DNA of 64,000 bases from Portunus trituberculatus (GCF_017591435.1 NC_059289.1:6104104-6168103), one strand, 5' to 3'. Shown: positions 37,431 to 47,476, numbered from the stretch's first letter. Translations and numbers: made by a program. Notes: generated by a model from the letters alone, not told the origin.

Positions 37431-38997
37431 CCATCCCTCTCCAACACCTTAGTTTTCTGTTTCATTTTATTTTTTTGATATTATATGCATGAAGATGTAT
37501 ACTTCAGGAAAAAAAATAATAACACCCAAGTATGTTTCAGTTCCTACTGAAGTATTCAGTCCATAATAACTACAAAGCAAAAATATGTATATATTTATAA
37601 AGATTCATTCCTGACTTGTCATAAACTTCCTTTTTAATGTTAGTAATGTATCTTATAAATGCAAACAAAATTTAAGGACATACAAAGGCTCTAGAAGAAA
37701 ATCATTTATATACATACTAAACACTTATCAAGGAGGTACATATATGTAAGTACTAAACACTGTATGAGTTAATGTCCTTTTGCATGTGTGGTAACCACAC
37801 CACTGCTACATACTCAAGTCTAGGTCTTATCATGGTTATTATCTTTTCTTTCATACTCTTGTCCATGTAGTTAAATTTCACACTGATATTTGTTAGTGTC
37901 TTATATGTTGAAGCAAGTAATCCATTTATGTGCTTTTCTGGGGTTAGGGTGTCTTGTCTAATCACTCCCAGGTCCTCTTCCTTCTTTTTCAGCATAACCT
38001 CTTCTCCCATTTTGTACTCTCATATAGGCCCTTCTATTACTTTTACCCATTTCCATCACTTTGACATTAAATTCTAATTTCCACTTCTGGCTTTATTCCC
38101 AGATCTTATCGATATCTCTCTGCAATTCCATACAATCCTCATTGTTTCTTATTACTCTCAAGAGTTTCACAAAATCAGGAAACAAATTTATGTAGCTACT
38201 CATTTTCTGTATATCATTAATATATATTTGAAACATTATTGGTGCCCTAGTTACTATGCTCAAACTTAATGTGTGTTTGTGTGTGTGTGAAAAGAACTCT
38301 GACTTGATCTGTATGAAAATGTACTTTAATTAAATCATGAATACTTTAGAATGTGAAGGCTGTGATTGTTGTGTATGATGAGACTATACATTAAATTGTT
38401 GTATACTCTACACTTTTCATGCCACACCACAGAAAAAATGCCATTAAATGAGAAAGTGCAGTATGCATGGAAAGATGCTTGTTGATATTTTATAGAACAT
38501 CAAGAACACTGTGCCTCAATGGGCAATTATTCATTATACGTTAAATGAGGAACTGAATTACAAATTATATTATTATAGTTATGATGATTATTTATATATC
38601 TATGCATTTCTTTTTATTTTAGTAATACAGACATTTTTTTTTTCACTCTTAGTCCTAGATATTGTAGCTTAAATCATAAAGCAAGCTGAAAGTATTCAAA
38701 TCTGTCTTTACAAAACAGTATTCAGGTATGTCATTACAAAACAATAAAGTGGTGAATGCATGAATAAATGACAGAAATGTATCTTAATTGTCAAATTCTG
38801 TTTGTACATTTTTCTAATATTTGCAGGAGTTGAAGGAATGCTTCATAAGTCAGGATGTGGAATTGTTGCAGAAGACAATTGAGAAAATGGATCCTGAGGA
38901 GGCAAAGTATCACATGAAAAGATGTGTTGATTCTGGATTGTGGGTACCAAATGCTGCTGATGCAGAGAATGCAAACAAAGGCAAGGCTTCTGAATAA
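25956..38997 (+). CDS. Cdc37: Cdc37, Hsp90 co-chaperone for protein kinases
   Basis: Delivers client kinases to Hsp90 in the cytosol. Exons: 25956-25988, 27754-27887, 28583-28742, 28871-29071, 29739-29929, 30080-30269, 38827-38997, all GT-AG and in phase, giving 359 residues (human Cdc37 has 378). The N-terminus MVDYSKWKDIEISDDEDD carries the conserved Ser13 CK2 site; THPNIDTPSLFRWRHQAR follows, then a Lys/Glu-rich coiled coil (about 40-115). The client/Hsp90-binding middle part includes EPWNVDTISSDGFSK, EDTANYLVVWCINLE, AHQTICMQFILELAKQLE and the near-invariant RLGPGGLDPIEVMETLPE. The C-terminal part has KMDPEEAKYHMKRCVDSG and LWVPNA. AATAAA (38994-38999) overlaps the stop; another lies at 39372-39377. 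Introns 1 and 6 are swollen by retroelements. No disabling change was seen. Confidence 0.97.
25989..27753 (+). other. Cdc37 intron 1
   Basis: 1.77 kb containing the truncated CR1-like LINE copy at 26693-27655. The rest is A/T-rich with T-runs near 26232-26262 and no recognised gene. Confidence 0.75.
26693..27655 (+). mobile_element. 5'-truncated CR1-like LINE copy (3' end of ORF2 plus 3' UTR)
   Basis: Encodes the C-terminal RT region, starting near HLGKNNTNFNYEMEG, with typical SYVRPHLEYCIQAWSP and RRATRMIPAL, then KYFFSHRVVDFWNALP in a second frame after a frameshift at about 27105. The 3' UTR ends in a short (TTATG)n tail (27618-27652). By eye it differs from the copy at 52690-53636 at only about 17 positions in about 930. 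Confidence 0.88.
27888..28582 (+). other. Cdc37 intron 2
   Basis: About 700 bp of A/T-rich sequence. Nothing recognisable in it. Confidence 0.6.
29072..29738 (+). other. Cdc37 intron 4
   Basis: About 670 bp of A/T-rich sequence between the exons ending SRRYLM and starting EHPELAC. Nothing recognisable in it. Confidence 0.6.
30477..30532. repeat. (GT)n microsatellite, tail of a SINE
   Basis: About 56 bp of GT. In the minus orientation it is the (CA)n tail of the SINE at 30533-30826. Confidence 0.93.
30533..30826 (-). mobile_element. tRNA-derived SINE with well-preserved tRNA-Val-like head and (CA)n tail
   Basis: On the minus strand: a tRNA-like head (30753-30824), a linker with gttcacctagcagtgagta, a core with ccgaagatcgg, a region agctctgagctcgttcc, then the (CA)n tail. 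Same family as copies at 17.7, 40.2 and 46.5-47.5 kb. Confidence 0.85.
30753..30824 (-). tRNA. tRNA-Val(CAC)-like SINE head (probably not an independent tRNA gene)
   Basis: 72 nt folding as a near-cloverleaf: acceptor GCCCGGT with GCCGGGT, D arm GCTC/GAGC, anticodon stem CTGGC/GCCAG around loop TTCACAA (anticodon CAC), T arm CGGGG/CCCCG with loop TTCGATT. The region between acceptor and D stem is one base short, and the sequence runs straight into the SINE body, so a transposon promoter is likelier than a working tRNA. Confidence 0.55.
30841..30967 (-). mobile_element. Truncated SINE copy of the same family (body and tail only)
   Basis: Contains the core gaccgatctttgggtagga on the + strand and ends against an 18-bp GT run (30823-30840). 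The tRNA head is missing; the copy stops where the minus-strand LINE begins. Confidence 0.7.
30968..32590 (-). pseudogene. Old non-LTR retrotransposon, minus strand: end of endonuclease and RT (decayed)
   Basis: Reading the minus strand from 32590 down: LDQWGLYKI, then LLDLVFTHKK and DHLVLEIDLED (endonuclease C-terminus), and RT motifs QLGFRKGRSC and VDTVYLDVKKAHNRVPHRRL (31573-31250). Many stops and frameshifts are present. It is homologous, block by block, to the plus-strand LINE at 32930-35695. The upstream half of the same element appears to lie at 35696-37080. Confidence 0.75.
32591..32905 (-). mobile_element. tRNA-derived SINE of a second family
   Basis: The minus strand begins ggtggcgtagtggataagg (A-box-like) and contains the B box aggttcaaatcccacc; the head lies at about 32822-32898. 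The body does not share the gttcacctagcag linker of the other SINEs here. It sits between the minus-strand and plus-strand LINE sequences. Confidence 0.6.
32930..35695 (+). mobile_element. Non-LTR retrotransposon (endonuclease-RT, CR1/Jockey-like), 5'-truncated, inserted in an older LINE
   Basis: The apurinic-type endonuclease segment shows TYVPPKTNSW, ILVGDFNFKEVDWENY, RLDLVFTRD and GKSDHVILEID (33000-33600). The RT follows with EEKAMGPDEVSGRILKE, FGFRKRRSCVTNLLSFY, YLDLKKAFDKVPHARLL, GVPQG and FADDTKL (34033-35069), then RPRLEYAGVVWTPHKK (35184-35399). At least four frameshifts split the ORF. The 3' end is caactaggtaaatac. The N-terminal endonuclease blocks and any ORF1 are missing. Confidence 0.85.
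35696..37080 (-). pseudogene. Upstream half of the old minus-strand LINE: ORF1-like and endonuclease N-terminus
   Basis: The minus strand reads IVAYVLLKTNTWRLDVDEEM at 35790-35700, equivalent to TYVPPKTNSW of the plus-strand element. Further upstream there is a highly charged ORF1-like region including KKCMVIYGLEEKNPVKFVR (near 36490). Numerous stops. Together with 30968-32590 it makes one element interrupted by the plus-strand insertion; a short endonuclease block is missing at the join. Confidence 0.6.
37121..37428. repeat. Long (TTC)n/(GAA)n triplet array followed by (CT)n
   Basis: An uninterrupted TTC repeat from about 37121 to 37351 (about 77 units), then mixed TTCTC and a CT run to 37428. 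The transcribed strand of Cdc37 carries GAA. Predicted reading frames here are low-complexity artefacts. Confidence 0.95.
37745..38250 (-). pseudogene. LINE 3' RT fragment, minus strand
   Basis: The minus strand reads KKEEDLGVIRQDTLTPEKHI and MIRPRLEYVAVVWLPHMQKD (38010-37760), preceded by MEMGKSNRR-like sequence. Same family as the elements at 30968-35695, but separate from them. Confidence 0.7.
38251..38826 (+). other. End of Cdc37 intron 6
   Basis: A/T-rich unique sequence up to the acceptor (atatttgcag) of the last Cdc37 exon. A short GT run lies at 38273-38289. Nothing else is recognised. Confidence 0.55.
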
Positions 38998-39151
38998 AAT
39001 GTAATTACTTATGACCATATTTTATCATAGTGGAACATTTTATCAGATAAGTGTGAATGATATGAAAGATGAACGATTATGTAATTGTTGTGCTGAGTAA
39101 AGTAAATGGCAACTTTTCATAAAACTTGTGCAATTGTCATTTTATATATTA

Positions 39152-39183
<32 letters not shown>

Positions 39184-39753
39184 TTCATTGTTTTTATTAT
39201 TGTTAATTATATTTATTTTTTAACAAAGTGATCACACTGTTGACGATATACTTTTGTAGTAATGCATCAGGAGAGTGTTGCTGGAAGAAATTGTTGTGCT
39301 GCAGGAAACTTGTACTGTTGACAATAAGTCTCAAAGCAATGAATATATATAGTGTTAAAATTCAGTGATAAAATAAAACATTTAAATTTCCATATGTAGT
39401 TGTATATTTTTATTTAATACACATTTTTTCATATACCAAGAGGAATGTCTCAAGACATTTTCACTTGTAGAGAATGATTCATCTAAGAAGAATAAACACA
39501 GATCAAACAGGTTTGGGTATTGGAAGATGAAAGTATGTAGTTTGTTGCCTAGGTATATCCTCATTGCCTACATGTAGTGCTTGTGCATGTCAACACACAC
39601 AGTACTTGCACAGTATTTGTTCATTGTGATTGTCAGTCTTGTTAATCATGACATTAACAGAAATCTTGTTTTACTTTCCTATACATAAAGTTGGTTGTAT
39701 TCTACTATTGAGTCACTTGAATGGTGGCAGCATGTCTGAGAAGTAAAGTCCTT

Positions 39754-39789
<36 letters not shown>

Positions 39790-39911
39790 CTTTCATGCTT
39801 TCAGTAATATTAACATATTGTGTTGGTAAGAATTGTGGTACTCCTTGGAATGGGTATTCAAGTATGGGTACAAGTTTTAGTAGTGCAACACTGCCTTTAT
39901 TTTTGTATTTG

Positions 39912-39960
<49 letters not shown>

Positions 39961-40160
39961 ATTATTATTGTTATTAATATTATTATCATTATTATTATTA
40001 TTATCAAAGTAATAAAGTAGTACAGAGAAGTAGAGCAGCAATTGCACACATCAATTATTCTTGTAAGTACCTAATTGTAAATTTGTTCATGGTATATGAT
40101 ACAAGTATTAACAGCTGATTTATGTTAATGCATATGTGCAGTGTGTGTGTGAGTGTGTGT
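38998..40160 (+). other. Cdc37 3' UTR and downstream A/T-rich sequence
   Basis: Poly(A) signal AATAAA at 39372-39377. Simple repeats: (TTA)n at about 39153-39184, a T-run at about 39758-39786, and (ATT)n with interruptions at 39914-40005. No gene seen. Confidence 0.6.
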
Positions 40161-40162
40161 GT

Positions 40163-40412
40163 ATTCACAGTCGCCTGCTGATCACCCAGCCAGCCTTCCC
40201 CATTACAGAGCAAGCTCAGAACTCCTAGACCAATCTTTGGGTAGGACTGAGACCACACAAGCCACAACCCCACAAATTACATCCCATACCTACTTGTTGC
40301 TAGGTGAACAGGGCCTACACATTTAAGAGGCCCATTTGCCTCGCTGTACCTGGGAATCAAACCCGGGCCTTCCCAGTTCTGAGCCAAGCGTACTAACCAC
40401 TATACTACGCTG
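40163..40412 (-). mobile_element. tRNA-derived SINE, (CA)n-tail family
   Basis: The minus strand starts gcgtagtatagtggttagta and contains B box gggtttgattccc, then the shared linker and core (ccaaagattggtct). Its tail runs into GT repeats at about 40141-40162. Confidence 0.78.
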
Positions 40413-40415
40413 TGT

Positions 40416-40545
40416 TATTCCCCATAGTCGTCTGCTGGTCAACCAGCCAGCCTTTCCACTACAGAAAGAGCTCAGAGCTCATGACCGATATTCTGGTAGG
40501 ACTGAGACTACACCACACGTCACACCAGGACAACCCCCTCAATTA
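40416..40545 (-). mobile_element. Truncated SINE copy (tail half)
   Basis: Carries cagagctcatgaccgatatt and accacacgtcacaccagga, the core of the same SINE family, without a tRNA head. It is joined at its right to a LINE fragment. Confidence 0.65.
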
Positions 40546-42063
40546 AGTCAGCAACTGTAGATGGGACTGTTGGTGTGAGGCAAGGTGTTTCCTCAAGTTG
40601 CTTATTGTTTGTTTTGTATATAGATAAATTGGTACAAATGTTGAAAAGAGCTGTGGTGACGGACGGGTTTTTGGGTAATATGCACACATTATTATTGATG
40701 GATGATGCGGTGATACTTGCTACGAGTCGGGAACAGTGTGCTAAGAAACTTAAAGTTGTATGTGATTTGATGATAAATGAAAAGAAAATTTTTTTTTTTT
40801 TTTTTTTATAAATGATGATGCCAATGATAAGCAGTGTTTAAAGAGTGAAGGAGTGAGCGTGAACTATACCACTAGATACTTATACCTTGGGACTTGGGTC
40901 ACAGATTCGGCCAAGATGGAAGATATTTTGAAATTTCATGAAGCTGCAAGTGAAGCAACAGTGAATGAGTTCTCCATCTTTTGTGCAAGCAATACTCAGA
41001 TGCCTTTTATGTATAAGAGAACAGTGTTTGACGCAGCGGTAATGAGTGCATTATTATATAGTTCGGAATCATGGTTATTAAGGAAAACAAAAGGACTAGA
41101 AAAACAATACAATAAATTAGTAAAATGTCTTCTTGGTGTTCAGAAAAACACAAGTATGAACCTTTGTATGAGAGAGGCAGGTAATCTATCAGTGCAACAT
41201 ATAATTGAAAAGAAAAGGTATAGCTTCATTCAAAGAAAACATTTATATGTAGACATGGATCAACCGTATCACAAAGTAAACAATCTTTGTAGGTTAGCCA
41301 ACACACCAGGCTATCGATTTATAGAAAGATCAGCAGTTGCAGGTGGGAATGTGGACCCGTTGGCCAGTGTTGTGAGCCATATACGGGAAAGAGTGGTTGG
41401 GGCAACAAAGTTCACAACATATATTAATGAAATGAACCCATCCATGACTGTGCATCAGGTATATACAACTCGTCAATATGTCAAGGACTACACACGTGAA
41501 TCATTTACAAGGATCAGGCTCATGTCTCACAGCTTAAAAGATAGAGGTAGGGAGGTGGAGTCACACACCTGCTAACCAACGTGTGTCAGTGTGACAATGA
41601 GCAGGTACAAACAGAAAGGCACGTGTTAATAGATTGCCCACTGTCAGCACACTGCCGTGCAAGATTCCTTAACTTAACCTTCACAGACATGAAGAGCCTG
41701 ATTGATGAAGACACACATTTAAGTGAATTATGTGATTATGTACATCAAGTCCTGAATAGTTTTATGTAAATTTACGTTACCTTTTATTAGAAATATGTCA
41801 CTCGGCTGGTATGTTTATTGTTTAGTATTTTGTTGTGGATTATGTATTTTATGATCACTGTGTGTGTGTGTATAGTTGGTGTATTTTTTATTATTGTTAT
41901 TTCTGTAATTTGTATTTAATGATCAAGTTATATATAGCCCTCTACATGTTATTATATTTTCTGTCCTTTATTAAGTTGGACGAAAAGTTAAATTAGATTT
42001 TCTCTGTAATAATTGTAAACTTTAATTTATGTCAATGAACGACTACTACTACTACTACTACTG
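40545..42063 (+). mobile_element. 5'-truncated LINE of a different family (RT C-terminal half and zinc-knuckle-like tail)
   Basis: Encodes GVRQGVSSSCLLFVLYIDKL, then a catalytic-box region LLLMDDAVILATSREQ (40575-40790). A T-run frameshift follows, then a long C-terminal region (40853-41575) with SALLYSSESWLL and ANTPGYRFIERSA. After another frameshift near 41567 a Cys/His segment follows, CQCDNEQVQTERHVLIDCP (41581-41769). An (ACT)n stretch at 42043-42061 may be the 3' tail. It is unlike the CR1-like elements here. I do not assign a clade. Confidence 0.75.
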
Positions 42064-42246
42064 TGATTTACACAGCATATTATGAGAATGTGTTCTTTTG
42101 TGTCCAGATGAAAATTGTGTTCTGCAGGATGGAGCAACACAACTAAAAAAATAAAAAGGTGTTTTTATTCAAATATATCAGTGAACTGGAGAGAGAGAGA
42201 GAGAGAGAGTAGCTGTTTCTGAAGCTTATTATTATCATTATTATCA

Positions 42247-42303
<57 letters not shown>

Positions 42304-43370
42304 TTTTGTTATGTAGAAGAATGACTGGCTTACTTCAATAAAAGTCTAAAGGAAATACAAGAACATGTAAGGAGTTCAAGAGTGTACCAGAGAAAGCGAT
42401 GAAATAATCAGAAATATTAAGAATACTCTGGTCAACTTTTGCAGGTACTCAATTTAACCCAGTAGTACTCTTCCCCCATCAACACCCACACACCAGTACC
42501 CACCACTCTTGCCATCAACCATCCATACCAGTTTGTGAATATTTGTATGTCCGTATGAAGATAGATAGATAAATAGATAGTTAAGCAGGTAATTGATAGG
42601 TAATAGATAAATAGAAAAAAGGGATAGGTAGATAGATAAATAGAAAAAGAGATAGAGGGATAGGTAGATACATAAATAGATAGACAGATTCATAGGTAGA
42701 TGATTGATAGATAAAGAGGTAAATAAGTATAAAAAGAGATGTATATATTCCTCTACTTGTCGATTCACCCTGGAATATTGTCAAAAGTATGAAAATACAC
42801 ATAATATCAAGAGGCGATAGAAATAAAAAAATATATATCATAGTCTGCCTTTCAGATACATTGTTTTTTTTTTTTCTGAGGGAGATGCAAACCCTCAATG
42901 TAAAACTAGAAAAAAAAAATTAATATTAAGCTTATTGCTTTGACAAATAATCATAGCTGGTCACGATAACGAAAAGAAAGATTTCACAATAACCAATTAA
43001 TTTGTAGCAATAGTATTTCATTGATAATAGATACACATAGTAATACAGAGTTGTCATAAACATTTATATACATACCTATAGACACATACTGCCATCACAA
43101 AAATACCTATGGCTACAGGTTATATGAGTTGAAGTGGCATTAGTGGTGGTGGACTACTGGGGCCAGTGTTCAATCTTGCCACACACCCAGACAGTTATAC
43201 ACACACTTTGGTTTCACACGTGTCAATATGTGACTGAAATTGCAGGTCGGTAGAGTTTTCGACTGAATATCAGTGCTTATAGCGACTGGAAAAAAACAGT
43301 CACAAAACAAGACCGATATGTTGGTCGTGTTCAGTCGATTTGCGACTTTTTTGTGTTGTGACATCACAAA
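42064..43370. other. Intergenic sequence with simple repeats
   Basis: (GA)n at 42190-42207, (TTA)n at 42232-42301 and a degenerate GATA/AATAGATAG region at 42560-42720. No gene is recognised. 43240-43340 contains repeated gactg/cagtc words. Confidence 0.5.
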
Positions 43371-43530
43371 GAAAGATTTGAAAAGGTGGTGTCCAGATGT
43401 AGAGATGTTGGAGTTGGTGAGGGAAAAAGAGTACATCTAGAACCCTGAAAATGGATTATCCAGGAAAAAAAGAAAAAGGCTTACGCAAATCAACGTTCGA
43501 TGAAATTGCTGCCACTTTTCAAGAACTAGA
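43371..43530 (+). pseudogene. Decayed MADF-domain fragment
   Basis: In one frame EMLELVREKEYI then a stop at 43438 and NPEN. In the next frame, from 43451, DYPGKKEKGLRKSTFDEIAA. Together these have the pattern of an MADF domain (LI-x-LV, then D-Y, then F/W-xx-IA), broken by one stop and one frameshift. MADF modules occur in transcription factors and accompany PIF/Harbinger transposons. Origin not settled. Confidence 0.45.
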
Positions 43531-43539
43531 GCTGGGCAG

Positions 43540-43625
43540 GAATCGGTTTCAGAGCCGGTTCCAATGGTTCCACCAGGAACTTTTGGGAACCATTTCCAAT
43601 TCTTGGAACCGGTTCCTCTTTAACA
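43540..43625. repeat. Cluster of GGAACC/GGTTCC words including a 12-bp palindrome
   Basis: Several copies of ggttcc and ggaacc, including ggaaccggttcc near 43607-43618. Possibly a degenerate repeat; function unknown. Confidence 0.55.
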
Positions 43626-43969
43626 GTTCCACATGAATACAGATGGTAGATACGCATGAGTTACAAATCACAAATAGTATACTATATAGTGCTTATTTAT
43701 AAGAATGTTATCAGTAATATCATTTAGGAATTCTTGCAAGTGCCAGTATCTACAGATGAACGAAGTAGAGCATAATACAATCATGTGTACTGCAGGCAGG
43801 CTTATATCCATTATTTAAAAGAAATTGCATGAATAATATATAAAAAGTTTGTTCATGCTGGTCATTGGCCAATAGCAGGCACCAATTAGTGTTGCCATAT
43901 CACCATTTCTTTGTGCTGTGATTGGTAGATATCCTATGACGTCACAACAAAGGGTATATATATTGGTGC

Positions 43970-44760
43970 ACACCCAAACCACTTAAAACACTCAAAACAC
44001 ATTCAAAACACCACACAATACCTCAAAATGTTCCCAAATACACCTAAAACTCACTCACCTAGTATACAGCAAAATCACCTCAAACCACCCAAATACACAC
44101 ACAAACCACTTACAACACTCAAAACTAGCTAAAACACACTAATAAACCTAAGCAACACCTCAAAAGGCATAAAAAAAAACACACACAACACTCTCTAGAA
44201 ACACCACTATACACCAAAATCATCCCCACACACACCCAGATCATTTGAAACACTTAAAACTAACATAAAACACACTCAAAACACCTTGCAACACCTCAAA
44301 ATGCACCAAGAGACACCTAAAACACCCAATGTAAACCAAAATCACCCCACACACCCAAACCACTTACAACACTCAATATCACCCCTTATCACTCTCAAAA
44401 AGCCATGCAACACCTCAAAATCACCCCAAACACATCTAAAACTCACTAGAAACACCCGTTATATACCCAAATCACCCCACACACATCCAAAAGCCTCCTA
44501 ACATACACCCACACAGCTTAAAGCACTCAGAATTAACCCAAGAACACACTCAAAACACCACACAACCCCTCAAAATGCTCCCAAAACACACTCAAAACAT
44601 GCAAATACTGAAACACATCTCAATCCACATACTCGTAAAATATATCTAAAAGGCCTAAAATACACTGAAAACACACAAAATGCACCAAAAACATAACACC
44701 CTGCAACACTACTGAACACACTTGAAACACCCCAAATATATCCCAAAACCAACAGTATGC
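43970..44760. repeat. Degenerate C/A-rich minisatellite, period roughly 120-155 bp
   Basis: Almost no G on the + strand. A landmark word like aaaccacttacaacactcaa recurs near 43976, 44103, 44239, 44357 and 44512. It is followed each time by versions of acacctcaaaatgc and aatcaccccacacac. Confidence 0.75.
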
Positions 44761-45175
44761 ATTATACAGAACGTTGAGATTGAAAAGGGACACTTACCTA
44801 GATATTACACTTTGGCTCCTTATCCTATTCCTCCTCTATTTCTCATTTCTTCTTCATCCTCCTCCATTGTCTCTCCTTCTTCTTCCTTCTATTGATTCCA
44901 TCTACACACCTGAGCCTAGAAACACATCAAAACACTAGATGTTAGACAAAATATTGAGGAAATGGAGGGTGACTTAAGTATTGTGGCCTGGCTGCTCCTC
45001 CTCTTCCTCCTCCCTTTCTCCATCCTTCCTCCTTATCCTCCTTTATTTCTCCTTTCTTCGTACTTCTGCTATTAATATCTACACACCTGAACCTAGAAAC
45101 ACACGAAAACACGTAGAAATCAATAGATATTAGGCAAAATATTGACGATCTGGGGTTTTGGAAAAGAGGCACCAC
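44761..45175. repeat. Two tandem copies of a ~180-bp CT-rich unit
   Basis: Each unit has a CT-rich half (tcctcctctatttctc) then a half with tctacacacctga and cctagaaacacac, with aaaatattga near the end. It continues the style of the adjacent C/A-rich array. Confidence 0.65.
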
Positions 45176-46030
45176 CCCGGGGCTATGATGAGTCATCACC
45201 TGGGTTGTGGTTGTCAGAGAGAACGGGAATGGGGATGACTCGGCTAAATTACGTAAACAATTGTATTAGAAAAATTACTTTTAGAAAAAGAAGCCACAGC
45301 CGAATGCATGACATTTTATGACGCGATAAATATCTAAACTAATTTTCAAAATATCAAAATATCTCCAGCTTAACTAGTTTTTTAAAAAATGTCGAAATGA
45401 ATTACGATAAAAGTACAGAACATTTTCAACAATAACTTTCCTAAAACATCCTGGAAAGTCAAGTCATTTTCAATTGGCGAGTATTTTATTACATTTCACG
45501 GTGTCAGAGCTATCTTTTAAGGCATTCTACAGCGAGATAGACCGAGAAGCAGAAACGTGAACAAATAAAATAAAGAAAAATTAGACTTTTGTTCAACAGC
45601 ACCAAACACCATTTCAAAGCCTACATATTTCACTCAATAGATTGATTTCACACTTAAAAGAACATAGATTATTCTTTGATACAGTCCACATAGCTTCAAA
45701 TAAAAAAAAACTCAAAATGGGAAATTGAAATTTTTGACCGTTAAAAAGACTTTAACATACGCCATAAAACACCACTAAACACTACACACTTACCCAGTAC
45801 AGACGCGAAAAACATTTCAAACACAACGAAACATCTATAGAAACCATAAAAACATACCATGGAAGCGCAATATTACTGTTAGGAAATGTTCGCGACCCGA
45901 CCGACAATCACTGCAGACAGTCTGTCGCCAGCACACTAGCACTGGCAGTGTTCCCTCAGATACTGGACATAATATGGAGCAATAGTTTTTCCTTGACAGA
46001 TTAAAAATGCATGCAAATAATGAGTAATAA
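45176..46030. other. Intergenic sequence without recognised features
   Basis: A/T-rich sequence. I see no gene, SINE or repeat in it, apart from short AAA-CAC words like those in the neighbouring satellite. Confidence 0.45.
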
Positions 46031-46047
46031 AATTCACATACTCTTAC

Positions 46048-46178
46048 CTGGTTTGTTTAATTCTTCACCAGTCACCTTCCAAATCTTGTCTTTATAGCAA
46101 TTATCATTGTACCTTCTGTTTGTCATAACAAACAACTCTTCATACCTCCGTACAAGCTCGATCAACCTTTCGTCCATT
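46048..46178 (-). CDS. Orphan first exon of an MADF-domain protein (partial)
   Basis: The minus strand, from ATG 46178, encodes MDERLIELVRRYEELFVMTN, then RRYNDNCYKDKIWKVTGEEL. This is an intact N-terminal MADF domain (LI-x-LV, Y-x-x-x-x-Y, W-xx-x-xEEL). It ends at a good donor (ccag then gtaagag). The rest of the gene should lie leftward on the minus strand, but no further coding exon was recognised there. It may be a remnant of a PIF/Harbinger-type DNA transposon or a duplicated gene fragment. Confidence 0.6.
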
Positions 46179-46497
46179 GTGCCAGCCAGCAAACTAAATG
46201 AAAGTGTATGGGAATGGGGCAAGCTACATGTGCTAGACGGACGAGTGATGTACGGGTCCATGTTCACACTACTCATCACCCATCCGCCAGGACGCCATCA
46301 AGCCGCCGTTCAACCGGCCAGGGATTCTCGAGACGGAATCCAATCCGTGTCGGTCGGCTGATGGACGGCTGCTGCCAGCAGGGTGACGGGTCTTGTGAAT
46401 AGTTATACTAAAATGCATTTAAGAATTCCTGATGGCATCATGCTGGCGGCCTGCCTGTCGGAATAAATACGGCTCGTGTGAATCGGCCATTATGTGT

Positions 46498-46703
46498 AAT
46501 GCCTGTTCACCTAAGCAGTAAATAGATACAGGATGGAACTCAAAGGGTTGTGGCCTCGCTGTCCCTGTGTGTGGTGTGGTCTCAGTCCTACCCGAAGATC
46601 GGTCAGTATGACCTCTGAGTTCTTTCCGTAGGTGAAAGATTGGCTGGGTGACCAGCATGCAGACGACCGTGATGAGTAGCATACACACACACACACACAC
46701 ACA
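46498..46703 (+). mobile_element. SINE copy (body and (AC)n tail, head missing)
   Basis: Starts tgcctgttcacctaagcag, contains cctacccgaagatcggtca, and ends gaccgtgatgagtagcat followed by (AC)n at 46681-46703. Confidence 0.75.
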
Positions 46704-46997
46704 CCGCGTAGTGTAGTGATTAGCACGCTCGGCTCAAAACCAAGAGGGTCCAGGTTCGAATCCCGGAAAGTGGCGAGGCAAATGGGTAAGCCTCTTATTG
46801 TGTAGCTCTTGTTCACCTAGTAGCAAGTATAGGTACGGGATGTACGAGTAACTCGAGGGGCTAACTGTGGCCTCGCTTTCCCGGTGTGTGGAGTGTGTTG
46901 TGGTCTTAGTCCTACCCGAAGATCGGTCTATGAGTTCTGAGCTCGCTCCGTAATGGGGAAGGCTGGCAGGGTGACCAGCAAACACACACACACACGC
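46704..46997 (+). mobile_element. Full-length SINE with tRNA-like head and short (AC)n tail
   Basis: The head cgcgtagtgtagtgattag has an A-box pattern and the B box is aggttcgaatccc. The linker ttcacctagtagcaagtat and core cccgaagatcggtctatgag follow, and it ends ccagcaaacacacac. It is the best plus-strand example of the family here. Confidence 0.82.
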
Positions 46998-47047
46998 CGC
47001 TGTGAGCCGAGCGCGCTAACCACTACACTACCGGTGTAATTTTTTTG

Positions 47048-47262
47048 TTCACCACGGTCGCCTCCTGGTCACGCAGCTAATCTTCCCCATTACGGAGAGA
47101 GCTCAGAGCTCATAGACCGATCTTCGGGTAGGACTGAGACCACAACACACACTCCACACACCGGGAAAGCGAGGCCACAACCCCTCGAGTTATGTCCCGT
47201 ACCTATTTACTGCTAAGTGAACAGGGGCTACTCATTAAGAGGATTGCCTCGCCGCCTTCCGG
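47048..47262 (-). mobile_element. SINE copy, minus orientation
   Basis: Contains agaccgatcttcgggtagga and ctgctaagtgaacaggggc on the + strand, the reverse complement of the family core and linker. With the next copy it forms an inverted pair around about 47270. Confidence 0.75.
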
Positions 47263-47285
47263 CGAGGCTAATGGGCTCACAGCCG

Positions 47286-47476
47286 CGGCGAGGAAAATGG
47301 GAAAGCTAGCCTCTTAACATGTATCCGTGTTCACTTAGCAGCAAGTAGGTACAAGATGTAACTCGAGGGATTGAGGCCTTGCTTTCCCAGTGTGTGAAGT
47401 GTATTGTGGTCCTACCCGAAGATCGACCTATGAGCTCTGAGCTGGCTGGGAGACCAGCAGACGACCGTGGTGAATT

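Noticed and set aside
37042..37492. Long frames of poly-Phe, poly-Leu, poly-Glu or poly-Lys
   Set aside because: They are six-frame translations of the TTC/GAA triplet array and adjoining CT repeat, with no domain and no splice context.
43540..43625. GGAACCGGTTCC words as a CRISPR-like or operator array
   Set aside because: Spacing is irregular, there are no unique spacers, and the genome is eukaryotic.
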